Shown: one piece after another, positions 8,365-17,051 of the stretch
Position numbering within the stretch: the first letter of the stretch is position 1
Layout of the letters: the number at the start of each line of letters is the position of its first letter
Source: Pseudomonadota bacterium
Lineage (GTDB): Bacteria; Pseudomonadota; Alphaproteobacteria; Rhizobiales; Beijerinckiaceae
Assembly (NCBI GenBank): GCA_023450615.1
Contig: JAEXGT010000079.1
Span: 1 to 51,755, forward strand
Direction: 5' to 3'
Length of the DNA: 51,755 nucleotides
The notes under the pieces: model-generated
What the model was told of the DNA's origin: nothing
Databases searched by the model: none
What the model saw: only the letters and a program-made list of their open reading frames with translations
Position numbers and translations under genes: made by a program

Positions 8365-9002
8365 CCTGCGCGAAACAGATTCCTGTCGATGACGCCGACA
8401 CCATCTCCGGTCTTAACCAGGACCTCGCGCGCGCCGGAATGTAACTCCCTCCAATTGACCGCGGCCCCGTCGGAGCGGATCAGCTCTCCGTCGATCCGCA
8501 TGGGAGCGACGGCGTCGACCTCGGCCAGCTCAGCACTCAGATGATCGAGTTCGGTATCGCTTCGGATATAGAAAAGAAGGTCAAGATCAGACCCAACGCT
8601 CAGGTAATTCATCCCTGTGATCGAGCGCCATGCCAGGCTTCCGAAGACGCGCGTCTCCACGCCATGGCGCGCTGTAATTTCACGGATGCTCTCGATGGTT
8701 GGCCGCCATATAGGGGGAGCCGCATCATGCAGCGTTCCCAGTTCCGGCGGCCTTCGCGTTGAGAGGATGCACTCGGGATCCATAAGAAAGGGCAATCGTT
8801 TCTTCCCTGCTTTGGGAGGAAGAGGCAGGCCCAGCGCGACTTTCGTCCCTCCAGGCGCTGCACGAGCAACGATCAGCGGCCAATGCTCGTCCATCCATCT
8901 GGCGATGATCACGTTGTCGGCAAGATCGGGGCGTGCGGAGAGCGCTGCGTCCCATCCTTTCCGGCTGATATAAGCGAGATCGTGGCGTTGCATCGCAATC
9001 AC
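8349..9002 (-). CDS. mdcG: Malonate decarboxylase holo-ACP synthase
   Basis: About 217 residues. This nucleotidyltransferase attaches the phosphoribosyl-dephospho-CoA group to the serine of the delta subunit. The nucleotidyltransferase fold shows as VFGSLAW...SDLDLLFYI in the middle, followed by a third acidic residue in VDAVAPMRIDGE. The frame begins with GTG at 9002, overlapping the mdcE stop as GTGA; an ATG three codons later (8993) is also possible. It lies directly upstream of mdcB, whose product it uses. Confidence 0.9.
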   Translation of the reverse strand: MIAMQRHDLAYISRKGWDAALSARPDLADNVIIARWMDEHWPLIVARAAPGGTKVALGLPLPPKAGKKRLPFLMDPECILSTRRPPELGTLHDAAPPIWRPTIESIREITARHGVETRVFGSLAWRSITGMNYLSVGSDLDLLFYIRSDTELDHLSAELAEVDAVAPMRIDGELIRSDGAAVNWRELHSGAREVLVKTGDGVGVIDRNLFRAGWVLP

Positions 9003-9721
9003 ATGATCTGAAGGGCGAGCCCATGCACGCGCTCTGCAATGTCGGCGGCTTTCATGCGGCCGCCGCGCTCTCTGCCCAGCGCAACGCGGCGATCAGACGT
9101 GTCTGGCAGCGCAGATAGAAGCTCGTCCAAGCGGTCTGCGAGCGAACCACCTTCATCCCATGTGACATGGACAGCCCCGGTCTGCATCAGGTTCTGCAGG
9201 CCCGGCGCGAACACCGCAGTGGACTTGGCCTTTTCTTCGAGGACGTCAATCGAGAGCTTCGTCACTTTGGCCATGGATGGAAGGTCCATCACCACCGGGT
9301 CGGCTGCCGGCAACCCGACCAGGACCCGTGTCGCCAGCGCAGTCGCCAGGAAAGCCCCGGCTGCCGAGTGGCCGTAAAGAAGACCAATGGTCGGGCGGCC
9401 ATGCAGATCCGCGTAGATAAGCACTTTAGCGAGATGAGACAGAAACTCGTTGAGCCCCAGAAGCTCGTCTCGCTTGCTCATGCGTTGGCTGTCACTGTCC
9501 ACGAGGACGACGATGGGGCCATTGTCACGCTCTAGAGAAGCCAGGACGTGCCTGGACAGGTGGATGGCTTCATCGATGCCAACAGGTGTCCGGTCAGAGA
9601 CGCCGATCACGAGCGCGCGTTGACCGTCGCGCAGTTTGCCCCAGCCGGTCAAGACGCCGCCCTCCCCGCTGATGTCGCGACCATCTGGAAAGAGAGAGGT
9701 GAGAAGGTCATCGAGCATCAT
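8999..9721 (-). CDS. mdcE: Malonate decarboxylase gamma subunit
   Basis: A 240-residue carboxyltransferase-like subunit that with MdcD decarboxylates malonyl-S-ACP to acetyl-S-ACP and CO2. The crotonase-type core is visible around YGHSAAGAFLATALATRV (about residue 118), and RALVIGVSDRTPVGIDEA marks the N-terminal strand pair. It overlaps mdcD by 14 bases and mdcG by 4. Length and order match known mdc operons. Confidence 0.93.
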   Translation of the reverse strand: MMLDDLLTSLFPDGRDISGEGGVLTGWGKLRDGQRALVIGVSDRTPVGIDEAIHLSRHVLASLERDNGPIVVLVDSDSQRMSKRDELLGLNEFLSHLAKVLIYADLHGRPTIGLLYGHSAAGAFLATALATRVLVGLPAADPVVMDLPSMAKVTKLSIDVLEEKAKSTAVFAPGLQNLMQTGAVHVTWDEGGSLADRLDELLSALPDTSDRRVALGRERGGRMKAADIAERVHGLALQIM

Positions 9722-10640
9722 GGCGAGATCCTATGATTTTCTCAGAAAGCGATATGAACTGCTCAGCAGGCATCGAGGGGATCGTTCCGGGGTCGGAGAT
9801 TCCCATGGAAGCCCAGATCTCAAGTGCGTCCGGGCATGTGCCATAGGCGTGCACACGATTTTCGAGACGTGCCTGCTCGGCATTCAAAGCGGCAATATCG
9901 AGGGCGCATTCATCAGCGAGAAGCCGCAATGCCGCATCACGGAACTCCTGCGCGTTGTCATCCACGAAGGCATTTGCGCCACCGATAAGCCGCCGATTCT
10001 TGCCGCCCATCGTGCGCCAAACCAGGGCCCTATCGCGGGAGTCAAATTCCTCAACTCCTCGATTGGTTTCTATAACCTCAGGGCCCGACACGGCGATGCG
10101 TCCCTGCTCTGAAACGATCAGGGCCGAACAGCACGCGGCGATCAATCCGCCACCGCCATAACAACCGGCACGCCCGCCGATCAGCCCGATTACCTTCACA
10201 CCTGCGAGCCTGACTTCCATGACCGCGCGCATAATCTCTGCGATAGCGAGTTCCCCCGCATTGGCCTCCTGCAACCGGACGCCGCCGGTGTCGAACAGAA
10301 TCAGGACAGGAACCGTCCCGATATCACGCGCGGCGCGCAACAGGCCGGTCAGCTTTGCTCCGTGAACCTCTCCGAAAGCGCCTCCCATGAAGCGGCCTTC
10401 CTGGGCTGCCACGAAAACGGGCGTGCCGCCGAGCTTGCCATGCCCGACGACGATGCCGTCATCGAACTGCTCCGGAAGATCGAACACGCGCAGATGAGGA
10501 CTGATTTCGCGCTGTTCCGGGCCGATGAACTCGACGAAGCTCCCCTGATCTAGCATCTGCCTGATCCGCATCCGCGCGGATGCTTCATACCAGCTGATCG
10601 AATAGTCTTTTCTCGGCGCGACCTGCGGGGTGAGTATCAT
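9708..10640 (-). CDS. mdcD: Malonate decarboxylase beta subunit
   Basis: A 310-residue subunit related to acetyl-CoA carboxylase beta. Visible features are the PVFVAAQEGRFMGGAFGEVHG segment, FDTGGVRLQEANAGEL (oxyanion and substrate loop) and GGRAGCYGGGGL. With MdcE it carries out the biotin-independent decarboxylation step. GAGGA lies 7 bases before the ATG. The ATG overlaps the mdcC stop by 4 bases. Confidence 0.95.
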   Translation of the reverse strand: MILTPQVAPRKDYSISWYEASARMRIRQMLDQGSFVEFIGPEQREISPHLRVFDLPEQFDDGIVVGHGKLGGTPVFVAAQEGRFMGGAFGEVHGAKLTGLLRAARDIGTVPVLILFDTGGVRLQEANAGELAIAEIMRAVMEVRLAGVKVIGLIGGRAGCYGGGGLIAACCSALIVSEQGRIAVSGPEVIETNRGVEEFDSRDRALVWRTMGGKNRRLIGGANAFVDDNAQEFRDAALRLLADECALDIAALNAEQARLENRVHAYGTCPDALEIWASMGISDPGTIPSMPAEQFISLSEKIIGSRHDAR

Positions 10641-10954
10641 CGATCGTCCTCCTGCATCAGGCGAGCCGCCTGAGCCAAGCGAAGCGCCACGGTATCAGGA
10701 CGCGCTCCGCCGTCGTTGATGGAAAATTTTAATCCGCCAGGCGAATAGCGGGCCACGAAATCGGAAACGACGGCGCTCCATACCTCGCCAAATCCTTCTG
10801 CCATGGTCCTGATCTCCACGAGACATTCCGAGTCCGGCAAGACACGCTCGGCCAGGACCTCGAGATTACCAGAGGCCACAACGCCGATGATGGACATCCC
10901 TTTCGCACCAGTAGCGCGGCGGGGGACCTCATGACGGAACCGCAGATCTTCCAT
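10637..10954 (-). CDS. mdcC: Malonate decarboxylase acyl carrier protein (delta subunit)
   Basis: The small carrier protein that holds acetyl or malonyl on a phosphoribosyl-dephospho-CoA arm. The attachment serine is S28 in GVVASGNLEVL, equivalent to S25 of the Klebsiella protein in GVVGSGDMEVL. The open frame extends upstream to GTG and TTG codons (10972, 10975) that overlap mdcA. I chose the ATG at 10954 because AAAGGA precedes it by 8 bases and the N-terminus (MEDLRF) then matches the family, giving 105 residues. Confidence 0.9.
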   Translation of the reverse strand: MEDLRFRHEVPRRATGAKGMSIIGVVASGNLEVLAERVLPDSECLVEIRTMAEGFGEVWSAVVSDFVARYSPGGLKFSINDGGARPDTVALRLAQAARLMQEDDR

Positions 10955-10968
10955 TGTAAGAATCCTTT

Positions 10969-12615
10969 TCACCAATTCCGGAATTGAGACGGTGGCGCAT
11001 AGAGCCCCCCCGAACTGTGCATGAGGTCCTTGATCGAGCGCGCGGCCAGCAAGCTTCTGTCTGCTTCGAGGGGATCGATGCCGAGATCCTCCGGACGGAG
11101 AATGATGCCCCGCTGGCGCAGGTCTTGAACTATCGCGGCATTCCGGCCTCGTCCGATCTCCGTGTACCCCGCCACACCACGGATCGCTTGTTCGCGCTCA
11201 TGCATGTTTCGGCACAGTAGAAGATTGGCGATCCCCTCCTCCGTGACGATATGCGTGATGTCGTCGCCATATATCATGACCGGTGCGATAGGGAGTTTCA
11301 GCTTCTCGGCGAGCGCGATGGCATCGAGCTGCTCCACGAAGAGCGGCGCGTTCTTCTCGCCGAATGTATCGCCGATCTGAACGACCAACTTGCGGCCGCG
11401 TTGGAGGAGCGGCGGCGTGTCGGGATCGGCCTCGCGGCCGGCCCGCAGCCACGGCTCGCTGGGGTGACGCCGCCCGCGCGCGTCGGACCCCATATTCGGA
11501 GCGCCGCCGAAACCGGCGATACGGGATGTCGTCACAGTGGAAGAGTTTCCCTGCAGATCGATTTGCAGTGTCGACCCGATGAACATATCGCAGGCATAGA
11601 GACCCGCGGTCTGGCAAAAGGCGCGGTTCGACCGCAGCGATCCGTCAGGCCCTGTGAAGAAGACATCGGATCGCGCCTGGATATAATCATCCATGCCGAC
11701 CTCGGATCCGAAGGAATGGATCTGCTGAACCCAACCGGCTTCGATCGCAGGTATCAATGTCGGATGAGGATTCAGGGCGAAATGTGTCGCTACCTTGCCC
11801 TTGAGTCCAAGTCTCTCGCCAAAGGTGGGCAGCAGAAGCTCAATTGCGGCTGTGCTGAAGCCGATGCCGTGGTTCAACCGGCGAACGCCATATGGCGCGT
11901 AAATGCCCTTGATGGCCATCATGGCCATGAGGATCTGAGACTCCGTTATCAAGCCGGGATCTCGGGTGAACAACGGCTCGACGAAGAACGGCTTGTCGGC
12001 CTCGATGATGAAGTGAACCCGGTCACCAGGGATATCGACACGCGGCACATGGTCGACGATCTTGTTCACCTGCGCGACGACGAGGCCATCCTTGAATGCG
12101 GCCGCTTCGACCACGGTGGGCGTGTCTTCCGTGTTCGGGCCGGTATAGAGATTACCGTCTCGATCTGCGCTCACGGCGGCGATCAGGGCGACATTCGGGG
12201 TGAGATCGATGAAGTAGCGAGCGAACAATTCGAGATAGGTGTGAACCGCTCCGAGCTCGATCTTTCCCCCGAACAGCATAGAGGCGATGCGGGCCGATTG
12301 CGGTCCGGAATAGGCGTAATCGAGTTTTCTTGCGATGCCCCGATCAAACAGATCGAGATGCTCTGGCAACACGATCCCTGATTGCGCAATATGCAAGCCC
12401 TTCACCTTTGCCGGGTCGACCGCGAGAAGCGCTGAGCAGAGAAAGTCCGCCTGCTTTTGGTTGTCCCCTTCCAGACAGACCCGATCTCCAGGCCGCAGGA
12501 TCGATTCCAGAAGGCGGGTGGCATCTCTTGGAGAAACGACCTTGCCCTTCGCGAGCTTAGCCCCAGCTTCGATGCGCTCGTTTCGCGCTGCGCGGCCCTG
12601 CTGCCAATTCACCAT
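10969..12615 (-). CDS. mdcA: Malonate decarboxylase alpha subunit (ACP transferase)
   Basis: A 548-residue subunit that exchanges acetate for malonate on the carrier protein (acetyl-S-ACP + malonate to malonyl-S-ACP + acetate). It is the first gene of the operon. A frame extension to an ATG at 12639 exists, but AGGAG placed 8 bases before the ATG at 12615 decides the start (MVNWQQGRAAR). Characteristic stretches are LRPGDRVCLEGDNQKQADFL near the N-terminus and the GFSTAAIELLLPTFGE region. No mdcR-type regulator is adjacent. The 199 bases upstream must contain the operon promoter, but I see no clear operator. Confidence 0.95.
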   Translation of the reverse strand: MVNWQQGRAARNERIEAGAKLAKGKVVSPRDATRLLESILRPGDRVCLEGDNQKQADFLCSALLAVDPAKVKGLHIAQSGIVLPEHLDLFDRGIARKLDYAYSGPQSARIASMLFGGKIELGAVHTYLELFARYFIDLTPNVALIAAVSADRDGNLYTGPNTEDTPTVVEAAAFKDGLVVAQVNKIVDHVPRVDIPGDRVHFIIEADKPFFVEPLFTRDPGLITESQILMAMMAIKGIYAPYGVRRLNHGIGFSTAAIELLLPTFGERLGLKGKVATHFALNPHPTLIPAIEAGWVQQIHSFGSEVGMDDYIQARSDVFFTGPDGSLRSNRAFCQTAGLYACDMFIGSTLQIDLQGNSSTVTTSRIAGFGGAPNMGSDARGRRHPSEPWLRAGREADPDTPPLLQRGRKLVVQIGDTFGEKNAPLFVEQLDAIALAEKLKLPIAPVMIYGDDITHIVTEEGIANLLLCRNMHEREQAIRGVAGYTEIGRGRNAAIVQDLRQRGIILRPEDLGIDPLEADRSLLAARSIKDLMHSSGGLYAPPSQFRNW

Positions 12616-12814
12616 TTCCTTGCTCCTCTTGTTTTGCATTCGGGCGATGATGCGGAGAAAGCGCGGCGAAGCGGACGAGCATGTGATCGCACAACACGCC
12701 TCTCACTCTTCGATACTGCGAGCCTTACGCATGATCTGGCGTTCAGCGGAGGGGCGGCGCCTGAGATCGCGAGGTATCCCCTCCGCCTTGAAGGATGACG
12801 CTCGTTCTACTTTC

Positions 12815-13606
12815 TCAGTTACGAGCCGTCCTTGCATCCGCGGCCCTGCGGGCGGCATCCGTGATGACCGATGCGACCTCTCTGGGATGGGACTCGTAAA
12901 CCGAGTGACTTGCGCCCTTGATTTCTACCGTGTGACTTTTTGCACGAGCGTAGTACCAGCGTTCGAGATCCGGATTGATGATCTTGTCGTCCCCTGCAAC
13001 GATTCCCCAGCTCGGCTTCGTCTTCCAGGCCGCGGCAGTCAGAGGCGTCGTGAAGACCGCCGCAGCGGCCAAGACCTGCGAACGGGATGCGAGTTCCGCC
13101 CTTTCCCGCGGCAGATCGGGTGCGAACAATTTGAGGAACTCGCTCGGGTCAAGGTAGGTGAAACCATCCGGCGTCTTCTTGATGGCTCCCTCGGTCTTGG
13201 CCAATACGCTCGGCATTTTTTTGCCGAGTGTACCTTCGTCTTCTCCGACATCGGGAGCATGGGCGGCGACGTATACCAGCCCAGTGACCTTCGGATGAAC
13301 TCCTGCCTCGGTAATGATCGAGCCGCCATAGCTGTGACCCACCAGAAGAGTGGGGCCGTCCTGCAGATCGAGAATTCTATTCGTCGCGGCGACATCCTCA
13401 GCAAAAGACGTCTCAGGCTCCTGCACAATGGAAACTTGGAAACCCTCTTCTTTCAGGATGTCATAGACAGGCTTCCAGCCCGAGCCATCAACCCAGGCCC
13501 CGTGCACAAGAACGATATTCTTGATGGGCTCGGCACTTGCCGGGGCAGTGGATACAGCGATGGCAAGTCCAGCCAAGGCAACCAGGGATGGCCCGAAGGT
13601 CTTCAT
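12815..13606 (-). CDS. Exported alpha/beta hydrolase
   Basis: 263 residues from the ATG at 13606, which has AGGAG 8 bases upstream; the frame is open for 102 codons further but without support. A signal peptide (MKTFGPSLVALAGLAIAVST, cleavage after APASA) sends it to the periplasm. The fold is marked by LVHGAWVDGSGW (oxyanion), nucleophile S92 in VGHSYGG, acid D206 or D207 in VAGDDKIINPD, and H234 in GASHSVYESHP. It is similar to small EstC-like esterases or hydroxynitrile-lyase relatives. The same strand as mdcA follows after 199 bases, too far to assume one operon. Substrate unknown. Confidence 0.88.
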   Translation of the reverse strand: MKTFGPSLVALAGLAIAVSTAPASAEPIKNIVLVHGAWVDGSGWKPVYDILKEEGFQVSIVQEPETSFAEDVAATNRILDLQDGPTLLVGHSYGGSIITEAGVHPKVTGLVYVAAHAPDVGEDEGTLGKKMPSVLAKTEGAIKKTPDGFTYLDPSEFLKLFAPDLPRERAELASRSQVLAAAAVFTTPLTAAAWKTKPSWGIVAGDDKIINPDLERWYYARAKSHTVEIKGASHSVYESHPREVASVITDAARRAADARTARN

Positions 13607-13939
13607 GTCTTTTCTCCTCGTTCGTGGTGATAAGCGGCCTGACTCTGCAAGAGGTCGGAATAAGCCAGCGCATTGAATGAAGAACACGATTGCAGTTAGA
13701 TCACGGTGCGATGTCGCAGGACTTGACGATTCTGCCCGCGAGTTGTCGATAAACGCTCGATTGCTGAGGTGACGCCCTTTATCGGATCGTCTTGGACGGG
13801 CCCTCGTCTCGTTCCGCTTTCGCCTTGAAGGGCACAAAAGGACGTCCACTCCGATGGAACGGGCGATATCTTTCCAGTGCGGCAAGAGCGTCCAATACGT
13901 TCTCTTTGTCATCTGAGAATTTTTTGGGCGTCGACAGTG

Positions 13940-13954
13940 CCTAGATCATCTAGG
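13940..13954. promoter_or_regulatory. Short perfect dyad, possible operator
   Basis: CCTAGAT and ATCTAGG form a perfect inverted repeat about one central base. It sits in the long gap between the hydrolase and HATPase-like genes. It could be a regulator site or the 5' stem of a small transcript; nothing identifies the regulator. Confidence 0.3.
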
Positions 13955-13998
13955 TCGCATCCTCCCGAAGCGCGCCCCTTGTCGACCCGCGCCAACTT

Positions 13999-14033
13999 AG
14001 AGCGGCGTCCTTCTTGCAGGCGCCGCTCTTTTT
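13999..14033 (+). terminator. Rho-independent terminator without an upstream gene
   Basis: AGAGCGGCG (13999-14007) pairs perfectly with CGCCGCTCT (14021-14029) across a 13-base loop and runs into TTTTT. The T-run makes it plus-strand specific. The nearest plus-strand coding gene upstream is many kilobases away (the exported protein at 4967), so it implies an unannotated transcript starting in 13607-13990. Confidence 0.75.
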
Positions 14034-14191
14034 GCCTGAGCCATTTGTCGTCTCGCTAAGCCGCGTTTCTCAGCTCTCTTGCCACAGATGCCACGTTACC
14101 CGGGGAGACGGGGATTCCCTACAAACTCAGCCTGTTTCGTTCGAGCCGAATTGAATGTTTGCTGAGAAGATCGAACCCATCACTGGAGACG

Positions 14192-14788
14192 ATGACCATG
14201 CTTTCTCCGGACCTTTCCATCGGGATGACCTGCTCATGGATGGAGCGCGAGACTCCTCTTCGTGCGGACACACTTAAGAGGCGGCAGCCGGACATGTCGA
14301 CCCGCGGCTTCGATGAAATCGAAATCTTACTTGCCCCTACAAAGCCGATTTACATGCTAGCCTTATGCAGCGGGGTCGGTGCGGTTGATGGAGATGCCTA
14401 CCTGACAACTTTGCTCGGATACATATCGGCGACCTATCTCGCAGAGCTCGATATTCATACCGACATATCCGGCTTTTTGGGCAGCCTTCCCACGGATATC
14501 GCGAAAGACCTTGGGATTGTTCTGGTTCAGATGGTCGTCCTCAGCGCGCGCCATGGACTATGCAAGGAGCCAGGACGAATCGTGATCGCGATATCCCGCT
14601 CGCCACGCCGCGTGAGGATTCGGGTGAGCAACAATGGCATCGGCGTGATCGACCCGCTTGAGCCTCGCCAGCGAAACATCTTCCGCCTTCTGGATATCCT
14701 TGCTTCGCCATTGAGCGCCAAGGTGTCCGTGCATTGCCATCCGCAACTCAGCCCCTCGATATGCCTGACGACAGGGCCATTGGGCTAA
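14192..14788 (+). CDS. Degenerate histidine-kinase-like ATPase-domain protein
   Basis: About 198 residues from the ATG at 14192 (a second ATG two codons on is an equal candidate; GGAG lies just upstream). Residues ~70-155 follow the pattern of HWE/HisKA_2-type HATPase proteins: LGIVLVQMVVLSARHGL corresponds to the N box and IRVSNNGIGV to the G1 box. The N-box Asn is replaced by Leu and the G1 Asp by Asn, and no phospho-accepting His is evident, so canonical ATP binding and kinase activity are unlikely. It may be a scaffold or decoy in two-component signalling. An AraC regulator follows after 163 bases. The assignment rests on pattern only. Confidence 0.6.
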   Translation: MTMLSPDLSIGMTCSWMERETPLRADTLKRRQPDMSTRGFDEIEILLAPTKPIYMLALCSGVGAVDGDAYLTTLLGYISATYLAELDIHTDISGFLGSLPTDIAKDLGIVLVQMVVLSARHGLCKEPGRIVIAISRSPRRVRIRVSNNGIGVIDPLEPRQRNIFRLLDILASPLSAKVSVHCHPQLSPSICLTTGPLG

Positions 14789-14951
14789 TCGTCCTATCCG
14801 AGCATAGCAGAAGGTGGCATCATACCTGAGTTTAACCTTCCCAATACAACGTTTATCGCGACCCAATCTAAGTGCGATTTCACGAATCCGTGCCCTGGGC
14901 GAGCATTCTCGCAGGTTTCTCGACCGGCAAGATGCAAGCATGGAGGCACTA

Positions 14952-15491
14952 ATGTCCATAGACCGTTATCGCGTTGAGATCTCTTCCGCCCCCGCATCAA
15001 GTTGCTTGATTTCAACCCTTCTTCTCGAAGCCAAGGATACCCTCGCCGTCGATAGATCGGCTGCGAGAATGCTTGTCACGCGTATCGTCAAGCTTCTGGA
15101 GACGGCCGACGACAAGCCCTTTATGGGCGGTCTTGCGCCATGGCAGATGAAGCGGGTCGAAATCTATATCGCCGAGAACATTGCCAGGACGGTGACTCTG
15201 GAACAACTTGCCGATTGCGCGAAGCTCAGCGCGAGCTATTTCGGCCGGGCCTTCAAGGCTACCTTCGGCGAGACCCCGCATGCCTATGTTCTTCGCAAGC
15301 GCGTGGAGCTTGCATGCAGGCTGATGCAGGAAACGTCATCGCCACTTGCCGAAATCGCGCTGGATTGCGGGATGTCCGACCAGAGCCACCTAACGCGCAT
15401 TTTCCGGCGCTTTACCGGAATGAGTCCGAATGCCTGGCGCCGTTTGAGAGGTTCCGAGCCCGTTGGGCTGACGGCGCGGCGCGCAGCTTGA
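14952..15491 (+). CDS. AraC-family transcriptional regulator
   Basis: 179 residues from the ATG at 14952, chosen because GGAGG ends 6 bases before it; the frame is open from 14814. The C-terminal ~100 residues are a double helix-turn-helix AraC domain: LEQLADCAKLSASYFGRAFK (first HTH), then PLAEIALDCGMSDQSHLTRI and FRRFTGMSPNAWRR (second HTH and family tail). The ~75-residue N-terminal part is too short for a cupin sensor and is not recognisable. No operator or target is evident; the BA14K gene lies 300 bases downstream. Confidence 0.88.
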   Translation: MSIDRYRVEISSAPASSCLISTLLLEAKDTLAVDRSAARMLVTRIVKLLETADDKPFMGGLAPWQMKRVEIYIAENIARTVTLEQLADCAKLSASYFGRAFKATFGETPHAYVLRKRVELACRLMQETSSPLAEIALDCGMSDQSHLTRIFRRFTGMSPNAWRRLRGSEPVGLTARRAA

Positions 15492-15514
15492 GCCACGCCA
15501 GTCACATTCCATAG

Positions 15515-15540
15515 CCGAAATGCGATTGGTGCACTTTCGG
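15515..15540 (+). terminator. Probable terminator of the AraC gene
   Basis: CCGAAATGC pairs with GCACTTTCGG (one bulge) 23 bases after the AraC stop, followed by a T-rich run (TTGGTCTTTCCTTTT). The T-run is interrupted, hence moderate confidence. The remaining ~250 bases before the BA14K gene show nothing specific. Confidence 0.4.
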
Positions 15541-15789
15541 TTGGTCTTTCCTTTTGCGTTCCTGTTCATAGACAACTTCTCTCGCTATCGCGCACGCCGC
15601 TCCACGAACCCGCAGCTGTGGCGACTTGGTTCGCGCATCTCAAGCTGGCGACGAATGAATTGACGGGGCTCTCCAACCATTTCAGCCAAATTGAAATGTA
15701 TCGTTCAAGTGCATCCGGCATGAACAACTTAGTTTGATCCTTCGGTACGCGTCATGCCGTACCACGACCCGAGCAAATGGAGCTTCACG

Positions 15790-16089
15790 ATGCACCACAT
15801 TTTCTTGACCGGTCTCATGGCCACAGCACTCGTCACTTCAGCGCATGCAGCCGAAACGCGTAAAGCGACGGGCGAGACTCCCGCACAGTACCACAACCCT
15901 CAAAATCCTTATGGTTATGACGCTGGATATCCCGATAATTATAAACCCGTGGCCGGGAAGCCTGCCAATGGCCCCACGGTAGGCCAGACATGGATCGCAT
16001 ATTGCTCGCATAAGTACAAAACATACGATCCTGTTTCTAACACTTATTGGGGCGCGGACGGGAAGCAGCACATCTGTCAGGGCGAATAA
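15790..16089 (+). CDS. BA14K-family exported protein
   Basis: 99 residues from the ATG at 15790 (TGGAGC 7 bases upstream); the frame opens 12 codons earlier without support. A signal peptide (MHHIFLTGLMATALVTSAHA) is followed by a low-complexity Asn/Tyr/Pro/Gly segment. The BA14K signature closes the protein: WIAYCSHKYKTYDP and YWGADGKQHIC, with two cysteines that probably form a disulfide. The family is typical of Brucella and other Hyphomicrobiales and is described as immunogenic or lectin-like; the role here is unknown. An intrinsic terminator follows. Confidence 0.85.
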   Translation: MHHIFLTGLMATALVTSAHAAETRKATGETPAQYHNPQNPYGYDAGYPDNYKPVAGKPANGPTVGQTWIAYCSHKYKTYDPVSNTYWGADGKQHICQGE

Positions 16090-16135
16090 ACAATTCGAGT
16101 TTGTAGCATATCGACAATGTGTCAGCTCACTTTTC

Positions 16136-16173
16136 GAGGGAGAAGGCCTGTCGCGCCTTCTCTCTCAATTTTT
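16136..16173 (+). terminator. Rho-independent terminator of the BA14K gene
   Basis: GAGGGAGAAGGC (16136-16147) pairs with GCCTTCTCTCTC (16155-16166), a 12-base stem with one G-U pair, followed by AATTTTT. It lies 47 bases after the stop codon. Confidence 0.85.
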
Positions 16174-16405
16174 ATCATTCAGTCCGATTCGCTTAAAACT
16201 CTAGAAGCTCGTTGAACTCGATCCGACATAAGAGATTTCGCTTGTTTCGAGCCTTAGGCTACCCGCCTGAATCGAGGTCGGTTTCAGTCAAATCTGACGA
16301 CTATCTCCAAGAGACTTCGGGAACATAGACTTAAACCTGCATGCCGGCCCATGAAGCATTGTATTTCGATTTTTCTATGTCCAGGCCAAATGAAGGAAAC
16401 ACACC
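16174..16405. other. Promoter region of the DUF1269 gene
   Basis: With the terminator this makes a 316-base gene-free stretch (16090-16405). After the terminator I see only AT-rich promoter-like sequence and no repeat or operator. GAAGGA precedes the next ATG. Confidence 0.35.
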
Positions 16406-16948
16406 ATGCCAGATCTTGTGGTCCTTGGGTTTGACAATCCGTTAGGAGCAGATCAGGTCCTGACCGAGCTCAGGCACCTTGAACATGAGTACCTCATCGA
16501 TCTGGAGGATGCAGTCGTGGCGATCCGCCAAGCGAACGGCAAGGTGCAGCTTAAGCAGAGCATCAATTTGGTTGAAGCCGGCGCCGCTACTGGTGCTTTG
16601 TCGGGGGCCTTCTGGGGAACGTTGGTCGGCTTGTTGTTCCTCAACCCTCTCGTGGGCTTTGCCGTAGGCGGACTGGCTGGGGCCGGAGCCGGAGCACTTT
16701 CCGGAACGGCGATTGATTACGGAATCAACGACGACTTCGCTCGGTCCCTCTCGGAGACATTGCAGCCCGGGACCTCGGCGCTTTTCGTGCTCGTGCGCAA
16801 GGCACAGCCCGAAAAAGTTCTCGCTGCGTTGTCAGGAGTCAAAGGCACGATCCTGCGAACCAGCCTCTCGTCGAAGCAGGAGGCGCGCCTTCAGGCTGCG
16901 CTCTCGGGAACTGCAACTGCTTCGCAGGCTCCGCCCCAACCGTCATAG
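16406..16948 (+). CDS. DUF1269-family membrane protein
   Basis: 180 residues. The N-terminal ~50 residues form a small alpha/beta domain (LVVLGFDNPLGADQVLTEL). A glycine- and alanine-rich double membrane hairpin follows (about 58-102: GALSGAFWGTLVGLLFL, GFAVGGLAGAGAGALSG), then a soluble part (TSALFVLVRKAQPEKVL). This matches DUF1269 proteins, whose glycine-zipper hairpins suggest stress-related membrane association. Function unknown. It is monocistronic and convergent with the mocA-like gene. Confidence 0.88.
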   Translation: MPDLVVLGFDNPLGADQVLTELRHLEHEYLIDLEDAVVAIRQANGKVQLKQSINLVEAGAATGALSGAFWGTLVGLLFLNPLVGFAVGGLAGAGAGALSGTAIDYGINDDFARSLSETLQPGTSALFVLVRKAQPEKVLAALSGVKGTILRTSLSSKQEARLQAALSGTATASQAPPQPS

Positions 16949-17051
16949 GAGAACATGAGGGCGCATGGGAGACAGAGACGGATCGGCGCCTGTTCCCGTG
17001 CCCTGCACTTTTCACCCCAGCCCTGCGTCTGAAGCCCGCGATCTTCCTGAT

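Larger units (their letters stand above)
13607..14191. other. Long non-coding stretch with dyad and orphan terminator
   Basis: 585 bases between divergent genes. I find no coding frame with a ribosome site on either strand. It holds a 15-base dyad (13940-13954) and, 45 bases further, a textbook plus-strand terminator (13999-14033) with no plus-strand gene in front of it, so a small RNA may end here. Confidence 0.5.

Noticed and set aside
10955..10975. TTG and GTG starts for mdcC overlapping mdcA
   Set aside because: The ATG at 10954 has a proper ribosome site and gives the family N-terminus and serine position.
11251..13630. Long plus-strand open frames opposite mdcA and the alpha/beta hydrolase gene (up to 431 codons)
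   Set aside because: They are antisense to well-recognised genes, have no ribosome site and encode Arg/Ser-rich sequence typical of GC-rich shadow frames.
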